Below, piece by piece: positions 1 through 8,491 of a DNA stretch of 34,384 nucleotides. Within the stretch, counting starts at the first letter, position 1. Each line of letters opens with the position of its first letter. Location of the stretch: contig JAQWLX010000108.1 of assembly GCA_029247075.1 (NCBI GenBank), positions 1-34,384 of the forward strand. The letters run 5' to 3'. The notes below the pieces were generated by a model. It made no database searches. It was not told the origin of the DNA and worked only from the letters and a program-made list of their open reading frames with translations. Position numbers and translations under genes: made by a program. Source of the stretch: Halieaceae bacterium (GTDB taxonomy: Bacteria > Pseudomonadota > Gammaproteobacteria > Pseudomonadales > Halieaceae).

Positions 1-639
1 GATATTGACACCTCGCCGGGGAGGACCGAAAAACTGATAAAAATGGCTCGAGAAGTCTTCGGCGATGATATGGTATTAATGATAGACGGAAATGGCTCAT
101 ACTCGGTCAAAGAGGCAATTCGAATCGGCCGCATCCTAGAAGAATACAACTACGCATTTTATGAAGAACCAATTCCATGGGACTGGTATGAGGAACAAAA
201 ACAGGTAGAGCTAGCGCTTGATATCCCGATGGCGGGCGGCGAAGAGGAATTCGGTATGCATGCCTTCCGTTATCTTATCGGGAACCGAGTATTCCAAATA
301 GTACAGCCCGACCTTTTCTATTTTGGTGGAATGATTCGAACAATGAAAGTTGCTCGGATGGCAGAAGCTGCTGGACTAAAAATCACTCCACACATTTCTG
401 CCGGAGGTCTAGGTTTTCTCTATATGCTCCATATGATTTCAGTCTGCCCTGCTACCTATGACTACCACGAATTCAAGATGTTCGATACTTGGGATGCTAA
501 TCTCACCGAATTTCATATCGAGAGCAAGGGGGCCCCTTTTGAGAGTAAGAACGGAATAATCAAGATTCCAAAAGGACCGGGATTAGGCGTCGAGATAGAT
601 CCAGCCTATGTTAAAACACATAAAGTATTTAACGGATAA
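1..639 (+). CDS. Enolase-superfamily (mandelate racemase/muconate lactonizing type) dehydratase, 5' end cut
   Basis: The reading frame is open from base 1, so the gene begins outside the window; about 212 codons remain, covering the C-terminal TIM-barrel part. Metal-binding and catalytic motifs of the mandelate racemase subgroup can be read in order: DGNGSY (first Asp ligand), YEEPIP (second ligand, Glu), GGEEEFG (third ligand, Glu), QPDLFYFGG (Asp of the His-Asp dyad) and TPHISAGG (His general base). Members remove a proton alpha to a carboxylate, usually dehydrating acid sugars or racemising 2-hydroxy acids. The substrate cannot be told here because the N-terminal capping domain, which sets specificity, is missing. 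The gene ends 40 bp before the NorE-like gene on the same strand, with no clear terminator between. Superfamily assignment is firm; exact reaction unknown. Confidence 0.85.
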   Translation, partial: DIDTSPGRTEKLIKMAREVFGDDMVLMIDGNGSYSVKEAIRIGRILEEYNYAFYEEPIPWDWYEEQKQVELALDIPMAGGEEEFGMHAFRYLIGNRVFQIVQPDLFYFGGMIRTMKVARMAEAAGLKITPHISAGGLGFLYMLHMISVCPATYDYHEFKMFDTWDANLTEFHIESKGAPFESKNGIIKIPKGPGLGVEIDPAYVKTHKVFNG

Positions 640-679
640 GTCTGGCGCACCTTGATTATCTACTCATTACAAAATTATC

Positions 680-1273
680 ATGTCTAACCTCGAATCCCAG
701 TCTAATATTCCAGCAGAAAAAGGTGTTTGGCTATTTGTATATTTTGATTTGCTTGCTTTTGGCGCACTGTTTGGAACTTTTCTGTACTATCGATCAATAC
801 AACCCGATGTCTTCCTAAAATCGCAAAATGCTTTGGATGTTAACCTAGCAACACTAAACACTTTACTGCTTCTAACCAGTTCGCTGTTTGTCGCACTCGC
901 CGTCAACAGAGCTAGAAGCTCCCATTTAGAGGAACTCTCGAGCAAAAGAAAAATTGAAAGATGCCTTCTTCAAGGCGCATTTGTCTGCGGTCTGAGTTTT
1001 TGTTTGATAAAGGTTATCGAGTATACGAACAAGTTTGAAGAGGGATTTACCTTAATCACGAACGACTTTTTTATGTTCTATTTTGTTCTAACCGGCATTC
1101 ATGCTTTTCACGTCATTTTAGGATTGTGTTTACTTGGATTTTTAATTAGAGAAGTAAGTAAAACCCACTTTGACAGTAATAGTATCAGCTTCATGGAAGG
1201 CAGTGGCTGTTTCTGGCACTTGGTCGACTTTCTTTGGGTTATTTTATTCCCTTTGCTCTACGTTTTAAATTGA
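680..1273 (+). CDS. NorE-like heme-copper oxidase subunit III family protein
   Basis: A 197-residue integral membrane protein with about five membrane segments (near 16-36, 57-77, 95-112, 131-156, 178-196). The fourth segment carries TGIHAFHVILG and the last region EGSGCFWHLVDFLWV, both typical of cytochrome c oxidase subunit III. It is much shorter than true subunit III (about 260-290) and fits NorE, the accessory protein found with nitric oxide reductase and some other oxidases. It is followed after 9 bp by a NorF-like gene, the usual norE-norF order. No norC/norB or oxidase subunit I lies in the window, so the partner enzyme is not visible. A role in respiratory oxidase or NO reductase assembly is inferred from the family. 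Confidence 0.75.
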   Translation: MSNLESQSNIPAEKGVWLFVYFDLLAFGALFGTFLYYRSIQPDVFLKSQNALDVNLATLNTLLLLTSSLFVALAVNRARSSHLEELSSKRKIERCLLQGAFVCGLSFCLIKVIEYTNKFEEGFTLITNDFFMFYFVLTGIHAFHVILGLCLLGFLIREVSKTHFDSNSISFMEGSGCFWHLVDFLWVILFPLLYVLN

Positions 1274-1282
1274 CTGTATTTA

Positions 1283-1570
1283 ATGATCATGAAGAATAAA
1301 TTAGAAAAACAATTTACCCTGGTTTGGTTAGCGTTGGTGGGATTAACCTTCGTATCGTGGTTTCTATCAGAGGGATCCGCTCAACCGGTGTTATTTGGAA
1401 TGTCCGGTCCCAATTTGGGAATTCTGGTACTAACTATTTCTATATTTAAAGTTTATCTTATTATCAGTTTTTTCATGGAATTACGTACCGCACCTTTTGC
1501 GTTCAGATTCAACTTCGAAATAGTATTATTTGTGATGTGGCTTTCCCTAATATGGCTTTATTCTCTCTAG
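1283..1570 (+). CDS. NorF-like / prokaryotic cytochrome c oxidase subunit IV family membrane protein
   Basis: A 95-residue hydrophobic protein with three predicted membrane helices (about 12-30, 40-63, 75-94). The central FKVYLIISFFMELRTAP segment matches the small prokaryotic subunit IV/NorF family, where a Lys and Glu-Leu-Arg sit in the second helix. It lies 9 bp after the NorE-like gene, so the two are almost certainly co-transcribed. The start at 1283 (ATG ATC ATG) could equally be the second ATG at 1289. The function is not catalytic; NorF is thought to help assembly or activity of the partner oxidase/reductase. Family call rests on length, topology and neighbour. Confidence 0.65.
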   Translation: MIMKNKLEKQFTLVWLALVGLTFVSWFLSEGSAQPVLFGMSGPNLGILVLTISIFKVYLIISFFMELRTAPFAFRFNFEIVLFVMWLSLIWLYSL

Positions 1571-1582
1571 TAAACAAAAAGT

Positions 1583-1606
1583 CCTAAATTATTACTAGGA
1601 TTTAGG
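1583..1606 (-). terminator. Probable Rho-independent terminator for the membrane protein gene
   Basis: Read on the minus strand, CCTAAAT, a 10-nt loop and ATTTAGG form a 7-bp perfect stem followed by ACTTTTTG. It sits at the end of the minus-strand gene, overlapping its stop codon, between two convergent genes. The stem is AT-rich, so efficiency may be modest. On the plus strand the same hairpin lacks a good T-run. Confidence 0.5.
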
Positions 1607-2300
1607 CTAACTCTTTGGCCCGAAGGGCGGACTTCCTAATCAGTACCGCTATCATGATAAGCCATAGCACGAGAGCAATCACGGGGAGCCAGAACCCGAA
1701 CAAACCGTCCCACGCAAATGGTCCGGCATGATAAAAGAATATTAACTGTCCAGGCAAAACAAAAATAGCAAGCCATAAGGAGAGATAACCACTCCATCTT
1801 GGAAAAGAAGGAACATCTCGCTCGTCCAAAAAGGACCCTAACACCACGGTCACCACGCAGGGCATAAAGAGCGATAACCCACCAACAAACTGCAACCAAC
1901 CAATGTCATTTAATAACTGAATCAATTCTGGTGATCTATTCAAGCGATAGGAGGCAATGAGCCACCACATTGCCGGATAAAAAGTTAATATTGCAGTACC
2001 AACACCACCAAGCACTTGCCAGATGGCTAACATACCAAAACGCCCTTCTATTTGCTCCAGTTCAAGGGCAACAGCAATAGAGAAAGGCATAAAAAAGACA
2101 GCACTAAACATGCAAATAATCATGCCTGTCCTAATTCTAAGCGCGTCACTCTGGTAAATTGAACTTATCTCCGCTGCTCCACTAGCGGGTTCATGAGGAG
2201 GTAGATAACCAGCGACTAACTGAAATCCTAAACCAAGAAGAAATACATATAAAATCCCAGACCAAAATCCGAAAAGTTGCATTTTGTAATTCAAATTCAT
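1602..2300 (-). CDS. Integral membrane protein of unknown function
   Basis: About 232 residues from the ATG at 2300; an in-frame extension to 2342 adds 14 residues (MFLFFTRKCYQVSE) that look less like a natural start. Several hydrophobic segments are visible: one near the start (GILYVFLLGLGFQLVAGYL), then around MIICMFSAVFFMPFSIAV, VLGGVGTAILTFYPAMWWLI, a pair around LSLFMPCVVTVVLG and LSLWLAIFVLPGQLIFF, and a last one ending in RKSALRAKELA. This gives roughly six or seven membrane helices with a positively charged tail. I do not recognise a characterised family. The gene stands 91 bp downstream of the amidohydrolase on the same strand, so the two may be co-transcribed, and it ends at a terminator hairpin. 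Confidence 0.7.
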   Translation of the reverse strand: MNLNYKMQLFGFWSGILYVFLLGLGFQLVAGYLPPHEPASGAAEISSIYQSDALRIRTGMIICMFSAVFFMPFSIAVALELEQIEGRFGMLAIWQVLGGVGTAILTFYPAMWWLIASYRLNRSPELIQLLNDIGWLQFVGGLSLFMPCVVTVVLGSFLDERDVPSFPRWSGYLSLWLAIFVLPGQLIFFYHAGPFAWDGLFGFWLPVIALVLWLIMIAVLIRKSALRAKELA

Positions 2301-2391
2301 TTCGCTAACCTGGTAACATTTTCTGGTAAAAAATAAAAACAACTATAACGTAAAAGGTACAACAAATTTAGCATGCTACATCTCTCAATGA

Positions 2392-3474
2392 TTATGGTTC
2401 GATACCATAGAATTCATGAGGATTCCTGCTGAGAATATTCCAAACGGCTGCTTCGGATAATTCGCTTGATTGCGACATTCTTTTTAACCTGGCAATCGCA
2501 TCGATCTCCGACGCCATATCTGCGTGACCAAAATCGGATCCGATTATTAGATTCTCCTCTCCTCCCAAACCGACTAAGGTAGCAACATCGTCGTATGTAT
2601 CACAAGCGATGTACAGGCGATGCTCCCTCAATAGCTCTTTGTCAAAATCAAAAGACTTCATCCAGCTCATTCGATCTGCGCAACGACGTAATTCCTTAAT
2701 CATATATGGCAGCCATGAACCGGAAGTCTCTATAAAACCAAACCTGAGAGATTGAAACGCAGCTGCAACGTTGTTTGTCACCAGAGCGTGGAAAGCTTCG
2801 AGTACCGGAACTGTAAATACCAGCATACTGTCAAATGCATGCGGATCAGCATCGGAGAAAGCTGGGTCTCCAGTCCCCAAGTGAATGCAAATTGGAATAT
2901 TCAGAGCATCTGCAGCATCGTACAAGGGGAAAAAATAAGGGTCGCTGGGAAGCCGATTCCCAGCTTCTCTTCCTTTTTTCAAAACTCCACATGCACCATG
3001 CTTGACAGCAAAATCTAGCTCTTCCAATGCAGCTGATATTGTCATTAAAGGCAACGGCGCCACCCATCTCAAGCGTCCATTCCCCTCCTTCCATTTGTCT
3101 GCCATCCACCGATTATATGCCCTGCATAGGGCTAGCTCGACTTCAGGACGGCCACTTACCTGACTAAGAAATAGCGACGGATAAAGAATCTGAATATCCA
3201 CCCCAAGGCTATCCATTTGTTTAAGCCTAGCCGGCACATCTCGAAGTTCACGGACACGCTCCACGGTGCCTGTGCGCTCATCATCTCTGACACGTCTAAC
3301 TCTGAGATGCCCATCAATTATCCAATAGCGATTGTAACCCTTAATAGTCACCCCTTCCGAATTTCTCTCATCGGGAACAACTGTGAGCGGTTGAAATTTT
3401 TTCTCATCAGCATCGAGATAGCTCCACGTCTCTTCGGTCTCGTCAACATGAGTATCCGCATCGATGACCGCCAT
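2392..3474 (-). CDS. Amidohydrolase 2 family metal-dependent hydrolase/decarboxylase
   Basis: 360 residues with the Amidohydro_2 (ACMSD-like) TIM-barrel pattern: N-terminal DADTH (metal-binding region, His9), CIHLGTGD (His198) and IIGSDFGH (Asp314, final metal ligand) before the C-terminal NPHEFYGI. The usual HxH is DxH here, a variant common in this family. Members hydrolyse or decarboxylate small carboxylic or aromatic ring-cleavage intermediates and often occur in catabolic clusters. The start is firm: a strong Shine-Dalgarno (GAGAGGAGGAG) lies a few bases before the ATG. It is divergent from the PQQ dehydrogenase gene across a 249-bp regulatory gap. The substrate is unknown. Confidence 0.85.
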   Translation of the reverse strand: MAVIDADTHVDETEETWSYLDADEKKFQPLTVVPDERNSEGVTIKGYNRYWIIDGHLRVRRVRDDERTGTVERVRELRDVPARLKQMDSLGVDIQILYPSLFLSQVSGRPEVELALCRAYNRWMADKWKEGNGRLRWVAPLPLMTISAALEELDFAVKHGACGVLKKGREAGNRLPSDPYFFPLYDAADALNIPICIHLGTGDPAFSDADPHAFDSMLVFTVPVLEAFHALVTNNVAAAFQSLRFGFIETSGSWLPYMIKELRRCADRMSWMKSFDFDKELLREHRLYIACDTYDDVATLVGLGGEENLIIGSDFGHADMASEIDAIARLKRMSQSSELSEAAVWNILSRNPHEFYGIEP

Positions 3475-3514
3475 AAGCTCCTCCTCTCCGAGATATAAAC
3501 GAATGTACCATAGT

Positions 3515-3588
3515 ACTAGTCAATCAATTAATTCGTCCAGAACCTCGTTATCAGCATTTTAAAGTAATTTAATGAAACAACTAGTCAA
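3515..3588. repeat. Direct repeat of ACTAGTCAA in a divergent promoter region
   Basis: ACTAGTCAA occurs at 3515-3523 and again at 3580-3588, both on the plus strand, inside the 249-bp AT-rich gap between the divergent amidohydrolase and PQQ-dehydrogenase genes. Each copy contains the palindrome ACTAGT. Such pairs can be operator sites. No regulator can be assigned. Confidence 0.3.
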
Positions 3589-3661
3589 GCGACTTTTGAA
3601 AACATACTATTGAGGGTTAAATTCAAAATAATGTAGTAATTCTATTTAAGTTATATAGCTG

Positions 3662-3674
3662 ATATTATCGAAGT
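3662..3674 (+). promoter_or_regulatory. 13-bp sequence shared with the TonB receptor upstream region
   Basis: ATATTATCGAAGT lies 50 bp before the PQQ-dehydrogenase start and is repeated exactly at 12761-12773, 32 bp before the first TonB receptor gene. TATTAT within it resembles a -10 box, but no convincing -35 hexamer is found at 16-18 bp. It may be part of a promoter or a regulator site. A chance match is possible. Confidence 0.3.
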
Positions 3675-3723
3675 AGAGTTTTGAATCGGTGATTGAATTA
3701 CTCATCTTGGAGCAACCTAATAG

Positions 3724-5799
3724 ATGCAATCATATATTAGAAAATTCAAGCCTCTGCATAAAGCTGGGCTACCTTTTGTCGCAATTACCCTCATACTACT
3801 AATCGTGGGATGCGATCATAGATCGATTGGCGAAACTCCCGATACCAGTAGTGCTCTGCCAAAAAATGATTCAGAGTGGCACTTTCACGGTCTTGATCAA
3901 AACGAGACACGTCACTCACCTCTTATCAATATCAATAAAAATAATGTCTCTCGGTTAGGCCTAGCATGGTCAACATCCTTGAGAAGCACAAGAGGCCTGG
4001 AAGCCACTCCAATAGTGAAAGAAGGAGTCATGTATGTGACATCGACCTGGAGTAGAGTATTCGCCCTCAATGCTAAAACTGGCGAAGTTATATGGTTTTT
4101 TGACCCCCTAGTCCCGCGGGAATGGGCACCAAAGGGCTGCTGTGATGTCGTTAATCGCGGCGTAGCCGTTGCCGGAAATCAGGTTTTCCTAGGCACTTTC
4201 GATGGACGTTTAATTTCTTTAAATGCTAGGGACGGTTCGTTATTGTGGGAAACAAATACCATAGATAAAACAAAACCCTACACGATTACGGGAGCACCCC
4301 GAATCGCGGGTGATAAAGTTCTTATCGGAAATGGTGGTGCCGATTTTGGAGTAAGGGGTTATGTCTCAGCCTATGACATGATCTCTGGAGAAATGAAATG
4401 GCGTTTCTATACTGTCCCCGCCGGCACTGATGGCCCGCATGAACATCCCGAACTAAATCTGGCGGCTAAGACATGGGATCCCAACAGCGCTTGGGAATTT
4501 GGTGGTGGCGGTACTGTTTGGGACAGTATGGCCTATGATCCTGAAATTAACCTGGTATATGTCGGGACCGGAAATGGATCACCTTGGCCAAACTTTGTCC
4601 GAAGCCCGGCGGGTGGTGATAATTTATTCTTGTCAACAATTCTCGCGTTAGACGCTGACACCGGCAAGATGGTTTGGTACTACCAAACCACACCCGGTGA
4701 TAGCTGGGATTACACAGCAACGCAGCACATCATACTTGCCGATATCGAATGGGAAGGACAACCTCGTAAAGTTCTTTTTCAGGCCCCAAAAAATGGTTTC
4801 TTCTACTTAATCGATAGAGTATCAGGCGAGTTATTAGCAGCAGATAAGTATGTCCGGACTAGCTGGGCAACGCATGTCGATTTAAAAACAGGACGACCAA
4901 AACTGAGCGATACCGCAAACTATAGCGATCATGCCAGCATAGTGTTTCCAGCAACTCTAGGTGGCCACAATTGGCATCCGATGTCTTATAGTCCGAGGAC
5001 CGGTCTAGTCTATATCCCAGCACAGGATGCAGCCACCTACTTTTCTCCAAAAAATATTTCAGTTCTATTGGAAAGCGATCATTATCCTAACCTCGATCAG
5101 GTTGTACCTGACCCATGGGTAGGCTTTTCAATTTTAATCGGATGGGACCCTATCAAACGAGAAATTGAATGGAAGCATGTGTATCCAAATTTTGCGAACG
5201 CTGGAGTTCTCTCAACCGCGTCGAATCTGGTAATTCAGGGAGACGCTGAGGGTTTTCTAAACTTCTATGATGCGGCCACTGGGAAGGTAATACATCGCAT
5301 TCAGTTGGGAATTGGTATCATTGCACCACCAATCACCTATATGCTAGATGGGGAACAATACATCGCCATGGCGGCGGGATGGGGTGGAGCTACCTTTGTC
5401 CTGGCAGAGGCAGACATCGCAGCTAGAAAGTATCCTAATAACGGAAAACTCTTAGTTCTAAAGCTGGATGGCGAAATGATTCCAAAGCCCGATCCCCTCC
5501 CACGTCAATCAAAACGACGAGGAGGTTCAAAGTATATCGAATTATCAGATACTGAGACGTTGGGCAAGTCTGTATACAATATTCATTGTGGCGGTTGTCA
5601 TGGCTGGTTCGGTCACTCAGGCCTTCTGCCAGATTTAAAAGATCTCAATGAGGATAAAATCAAAAACTTGAACTCCATTGTGCTAGACGGAGCTTTGGTT
5701 CCCTTAGGAATGCCATCGTTTAAAAATAAATTAAGTGAAAGTGATGTAGCTCATCTGCAATCTTATCTACTTGCAGTACAGAAAGACGATGCGCGCTGA
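3724..5799 (+). CDS. PQQ-dependent quinohemoprotein alcohol dehydrogenase, lipoprotein type
   Basis: 691 residues. An N-terminal signal peptide ends in the lipobox LIVGC (Cys30), with Asp at +2, which in enterobacteria favours retention in the inner membrane. The eight-bladed PQQ propeller follows, with the vicinal cysteine pair GCCDVVNRG (Cys139-Cys140) that stacks on PQQ, WEFGGGGTVWDSM, TGNGSPWPN and SWDYTATQ with catalytic Asp329. A C-terminal cytochrome c domain carries CGGCH (622-626) and a likely axial Met663 in LGMPSF. It therefore oxidises an alcohol in the periplasm and passes electrons through heme c to the respiratory chain. Most characterised quinohemoprotein ADHs are soluble periplasmic proteins, so the lipobox is a little unusual. 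It is followed 12 bp later by the P450 gene, and the two are likely co-transcribed. Confidence 0.93.
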   Translation: MQSYIRKFKPLHKAGLPFVAITLILLIVGCDHRSIGETPDTSSALPKNDSEWHFHGLDQNETRHSPLININKNNVSRLGLAWSTSLRSTRGLEATPIVKEGVMYVTSTWSRVFALNAKTGEVIWFFDPLVPREWAPKGCCDVVNRGVAVAGNQVFLGTFDGRLISLNARDGSLLWETNTIDKTKPYTITGAPRIAGDKVLIGNGGADFGVRGYVSAYDMISGEMKWRFYTVPAGTDGPHEHPELNLAAKTWDPNSAWEFGGGGTVWDSMAYDPEINLVYVGTGNGSPWPNFVRSPAGGDNLFLSTILALDADTGKMVWYYQTTPGDSWDYTATQHIILADIEWEGQPRKVLFQAPKNGFFYLIDRVSGELLAADKYVRTSWATHVDLKTGRPKLSDTANYSDHASIVFPATLGGHNWHPMSYSPRTGLVYIPAQDAATYFSPKNISVLLESDHYPNLDQVVPDPWVGFSILIGWDPIKREIEWKHVYPNFANAGVLSTASNLVIQGDAEGFLNFYDAATGKVIHRIQLGIGIIAPPITYMLDGEQYIAMAAGWGGATFVLAEADIAARKYPNNGKLLVLKLDGEMIPKPDPLPRQSKRRGGSKYIELSDTETLGKSVYNIHCGGCHGWFGHSGLLPDLKDLNEDKIKNLNSIVLDGALVPLGMPSFKNKLSESDVAHLQSYLLAVQKDDAR

Positions 5800-5811
5800 C
5801 ATTGGTACTGG

Positions 5812-7014
5812 ATGAACCTCACTCTCGATTTCAATGATCCTGATCTTATCGCCGATCCCTACCCTTTTTACGAAAAATTGCGTACTGAAAAGCCTGTCTT
5901 TAGAACAAATTTTGGAACTCAAAAAGTTATCGTGGTAAGTCGTTTTCCAGATGTTGCAAAAATACTAAATGATAAAGATACTCTCGTTAATAAACTCGGA
6001 ACCAACAAACCAGACCAATTTAGAAATAGCCCCGCTGGAATGCTTTGGCGAAATGCAATATCAAGGATGGATCCTCCAGAACATACTGACCTGAGACGAG
6101 CTGTAAGCAAACAATTTACTCTTAAGAATTTGAGTTTCTTGAAACCAAGTATCGAGAAAATAACCCAAAATGTCTTTAATGACTTAGACTCCACCAGAAT
6201 AGATGTCGTAGATGAAGTTGCTACGAAGATTCCTCTATTAGTTATCTGCAATTTACTTGGGATTCCTAAAGACGATTGGCAAAAGCTTCAAAAATCGACA
6301 GATCTATTTCTAAAAATATTTTTACCTGATCGCCTCTCTTGGGAAGAAGTGGAAGACGTCAATTCAGCAAGCCAGTATTTCATCGAATATTTCAGTGATC
6401 TTATAAAACATACTCAAAAAAACCCAGATTCGAATCTCACTTCAGACCTCATAAATGGCCCCCTAAGAGCCGGATCAGTTTCTATTGAACAGCTAATCGG
6501 TCTGTTGAGAGGACTTTTCACTGCTGGATTCGAGACTACTGCGGCTACTATTTCCGCAAGTTTTCTTGCCTTCTCCAAGCAAAAAGATCAATTTGAACAA
6601 ATGCGTTTTAAAGAAAGTACTATCCCGAACGCAGTTAACGAAATTCTCCGTTGGGAAACACCTGTTCAGGCCATGATTCGTTATGCCAGCAAAGATCTGA
6701 AATTGGGGAATTTTGCTGTGGGCACCGGCGAAGCCCTTCTGCTACTAACAGGATCTTCGAACCACGATCCTATGCGCTATCAAACACCCAATAAGATTAA
6801 TATATTTCGAGATTCAACAGACCACCATGCATTTGGAGGCGGGAGACACTATTGCTTAGGTTTTCATTTAGCGAAGTTAGAGATTGAAGCAGTATTGAGG
6901 GAGATGAGAAATAGATTCAGTGAGATAAATCTGGAGTGCGTTGAAATTCAAAGAAAACCAAATTTACAGTTCCGATCGATAACTACCCTGCCTGTGCGTC
7001 TGGTTGCCAAATAA
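5812..7014 (+). CDS. Cytochrome P450 monooxygenase
   Basis: 400 residues, the usual length of soluble bacterial P450s. Key motifs: I-helix AGFETT (about 238-243; acid-alcohol pair for O2 activation), K-helix ExxR (EILR, 277-280), and the heme-binding loop FGGGRHYCLG with the thiolate ligand Cys348. RMDPPEHTDLRR near 85-96 is the standard C-helix region. It hydroxylates an unactivated carbon using O2 and electrons from a ferredoxin/reductase pair. No ferredoxin or ferredoxin reductase gene is seen in the window, so its partner must be elsewhere. It starts 12 bp after the PQQ-ADH stop and ends 4 bp before the convergent aldehyde dehydrogenase gene. Context suggests hydroxylation of a hydrophobic substrate whose alcohol is then oxidised; this is inference. 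Confidence 0.95.
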   Translation: MNLTLDFNDPDLIADPYPFYEKLRTEKPVFRTNFGTQKVIVVSRFPDVAKILNDKDTLVNKLGTNKPDQFRNSPAGMLWRNAISRMDPPEHTDLRRAVSKQFTLKNLSFLKPSIEKITQNVFNDLDSTRIDVVDEVATKIPLLVICNLLGIPKDDWQKLQKSTDLFLKIFLPDRLSWEEVEDVNSASQYFIEYFSDLIKHTQKNPDSNLTSDLINGPLRAGSVSIEQLIGLLRGLFTAGFETTAATISASFLAFSKQKDQFEQMRFKESTIPNAVNEILRWETPVQAMIRYASKDLKLGNFAVGTGEALLLLTGSSNHDPMRYQTPNKINIFRDSTDHHAFGGGRHYCLGFHLAKLEIEAVLREMRNRFSEINLECVEIQRKPNLQFRSITTLPVRLVAK

Positions 7015-7018
7015 CTCA

Positions 7019-8488
7019 CTACGTCAAACTGATCCCGTCAGATTCCGAAGATTGTTTAAAACCAATCAGTGATTTAGTCTCCAAATATTCTTCTAATCCT
7101 GCGACACCCCATTCTCTGCCATTGCCAGAATGCTTGAACCCTCCAAGAGGCGCCATAGGATCAATATCCGCGCCATTTATAAATACGCTACCCGTTCTAA
7201 GACGACGCGCTATAGAGATCGCATGAGTACGATCATCTGCATAAACATAGCCTGACAAACCGTAATTGCTATCGTTAGCAATCCTAATCGCATCCTCTTC
7301 ATGACTATAGGGAAGAATACAAAGCACGGGGCCGAATATTTCTTGCCGAGCAATCTCCATATTATTTTTTACATCTGAAAAAATCGTGGGCTTAACAAAA
7401 TAGCCCTTCGCCAAATCTTCTGGTCGGCCAATGCCTCCGCAAATCAATACCGCTCCTTCACTTATCCCGGTCTGAATCATCTTTTGCACTTTGTTGAATT
7501 GATTTTTATTTGCCAATGGACCTAATGTCACATTTTCTTCATTCGGATGGCCGATAACTGCTGAACCCGCAACAGAGGCAGCAATTTTCTCGGCTTCTTC
7601 CATTCGAGACTGTGGGACTAATAGTCTAGTGGGTGCAGCACATGATTGACCGGAGTTGACCATTAACAACGTAGTGCACAGCTCTACACCTTCTTCAAAT
7701 TTCGGGTCGTCTAGCAAAATATTCGCTGACTTTCCTCCAAGCTCAGTAGTTACTCGTTTAACGGTCGAAGCCGCCCTTCTCGAGATTTCAGCCCCCGCGC
7801 GAGTGCTGCCAGTAAATGAGATCATATCAACGTCGGGGTGACACGAAAGCGCTGTACCGGTTAGTTCGCCATCGCCATGCACCAAGTTGAATACACCTGC
7901 GGGGACCTCTGCTGCATCAAAAACTTCCGCTAAGATTAACGCAGATAATGGGCTCAGCTCGCTTGGCTTCCATACAACCGTACATCCAGCCGCAATAGCC
8001 GGAAATACCTTACAAGCGATTTGGTTAATCGGCCAATTCCATGGAGTGATCAAGCCACAAACCCCAATCGGTTCTTTAACGATACAAGTAGTACTTTGAA
8101 TAGTTTCAAAAGTATAATTCTTGAGAATTGAGATCGCTGTCTCAATGTGAATTGTTCCAGTCGCAGCCTGAACTCCTCTAGAAAGAGCAGTGGGGACACC
8201 CATTTCCAGCGTCATTGATTCAACAATATCATCGTAACGATTAGAATATTCTTTGGCTAACCTCTCCAAGATAGTCAACCGTTCTTGCACCGTGCTCTTT
8301 CCAAATCTGTCAAAAGCAGTTCGTGCAGCACTAACCGCCCGATTAATATCATCAGCATTTCCAACAACTACTGATCCAATCTTTTCCTCAGTGGCAGGGT
8401 TGATTATAGGAACCGTAGACGTAGATTGAGGACGCACCCAAACCCCATCCACATAAAAACGATCACAGTCATTCATCTCAAATTCCAT
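7019..8488 (-). CDS. NAD(P)-dependent aldehyde dehydrogenase
   Basis: 489 residues, full length for the ALDH superfamily. Motifs: PWNWP (149-153), FTGSTRAG (225-232, cofactor-binding turn), ELGGKS with general base Glu249, SGQSCAAPTR with catalytic Cys283, and EIFGPVL near residue 395. It oxidises an aldehyde to a carboxylic acid in the cytoplasm. It is the last gene of a five-gene minus-strand operon, with only 3 bp between the EthD-like gene stop and this ATG (8488); an internal ATG at codon 5 is an alternative start. It could finish oxidation of the product of the LLM monooxygenase or amidase in the operon, or serve the convergent PQQ-ADH/P450 pair. Specificity cannot be read. Confidence 0.94.
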   Translation of the reverse strand: MEFEMNDCDRFYVDGVWVRPQSTSTVPIINPATEEKIGSVVVGNADDINRAVSAARTAFDRFGKSTVQERLTILERLAKEYSNRYDDIVESMTLEMGVPTALSRGVQAATGTIHIETAISILKNYTFETIQSTTCIVKEPIGVCGLITPWNWPINQIACKVFPAIAAGCTVVWKPSELSPLSALILAEVFDAAEVPAGVFNLVHGDGELTGTALSCHPDVDMISFTGSTRAGAEISRRAASTVKRVTTELGGKSANILLDDPKFEEGVELCTTLLMVNSGQSCAAPTRLLVPQSRMEEAEKIAASVAGSAVIGHPNEENVTLGPLANKNQFNKVQKMIQTGISEGAVLICGGIGRPEDLAKGYFVKPTIFSDVKNNMEIARQEIFGPVLCILPYSHEEDAIRIANDSNYGLSGYVYADDRTHAISIARRLRTGSVFINGADIDPMAPLGGFKHSGNGREWGVAGLEEYLETKSLIGFKQSSESDGISLT

Positions 8489-8491
8489 AAG

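Noticed and set aside
3217-3498. Plus-strand frame opposite the amidohydrolase start
   Set aside because: Antisense shadow of a clear gene whose ribosome-binding site and motifs are on the minus strand.
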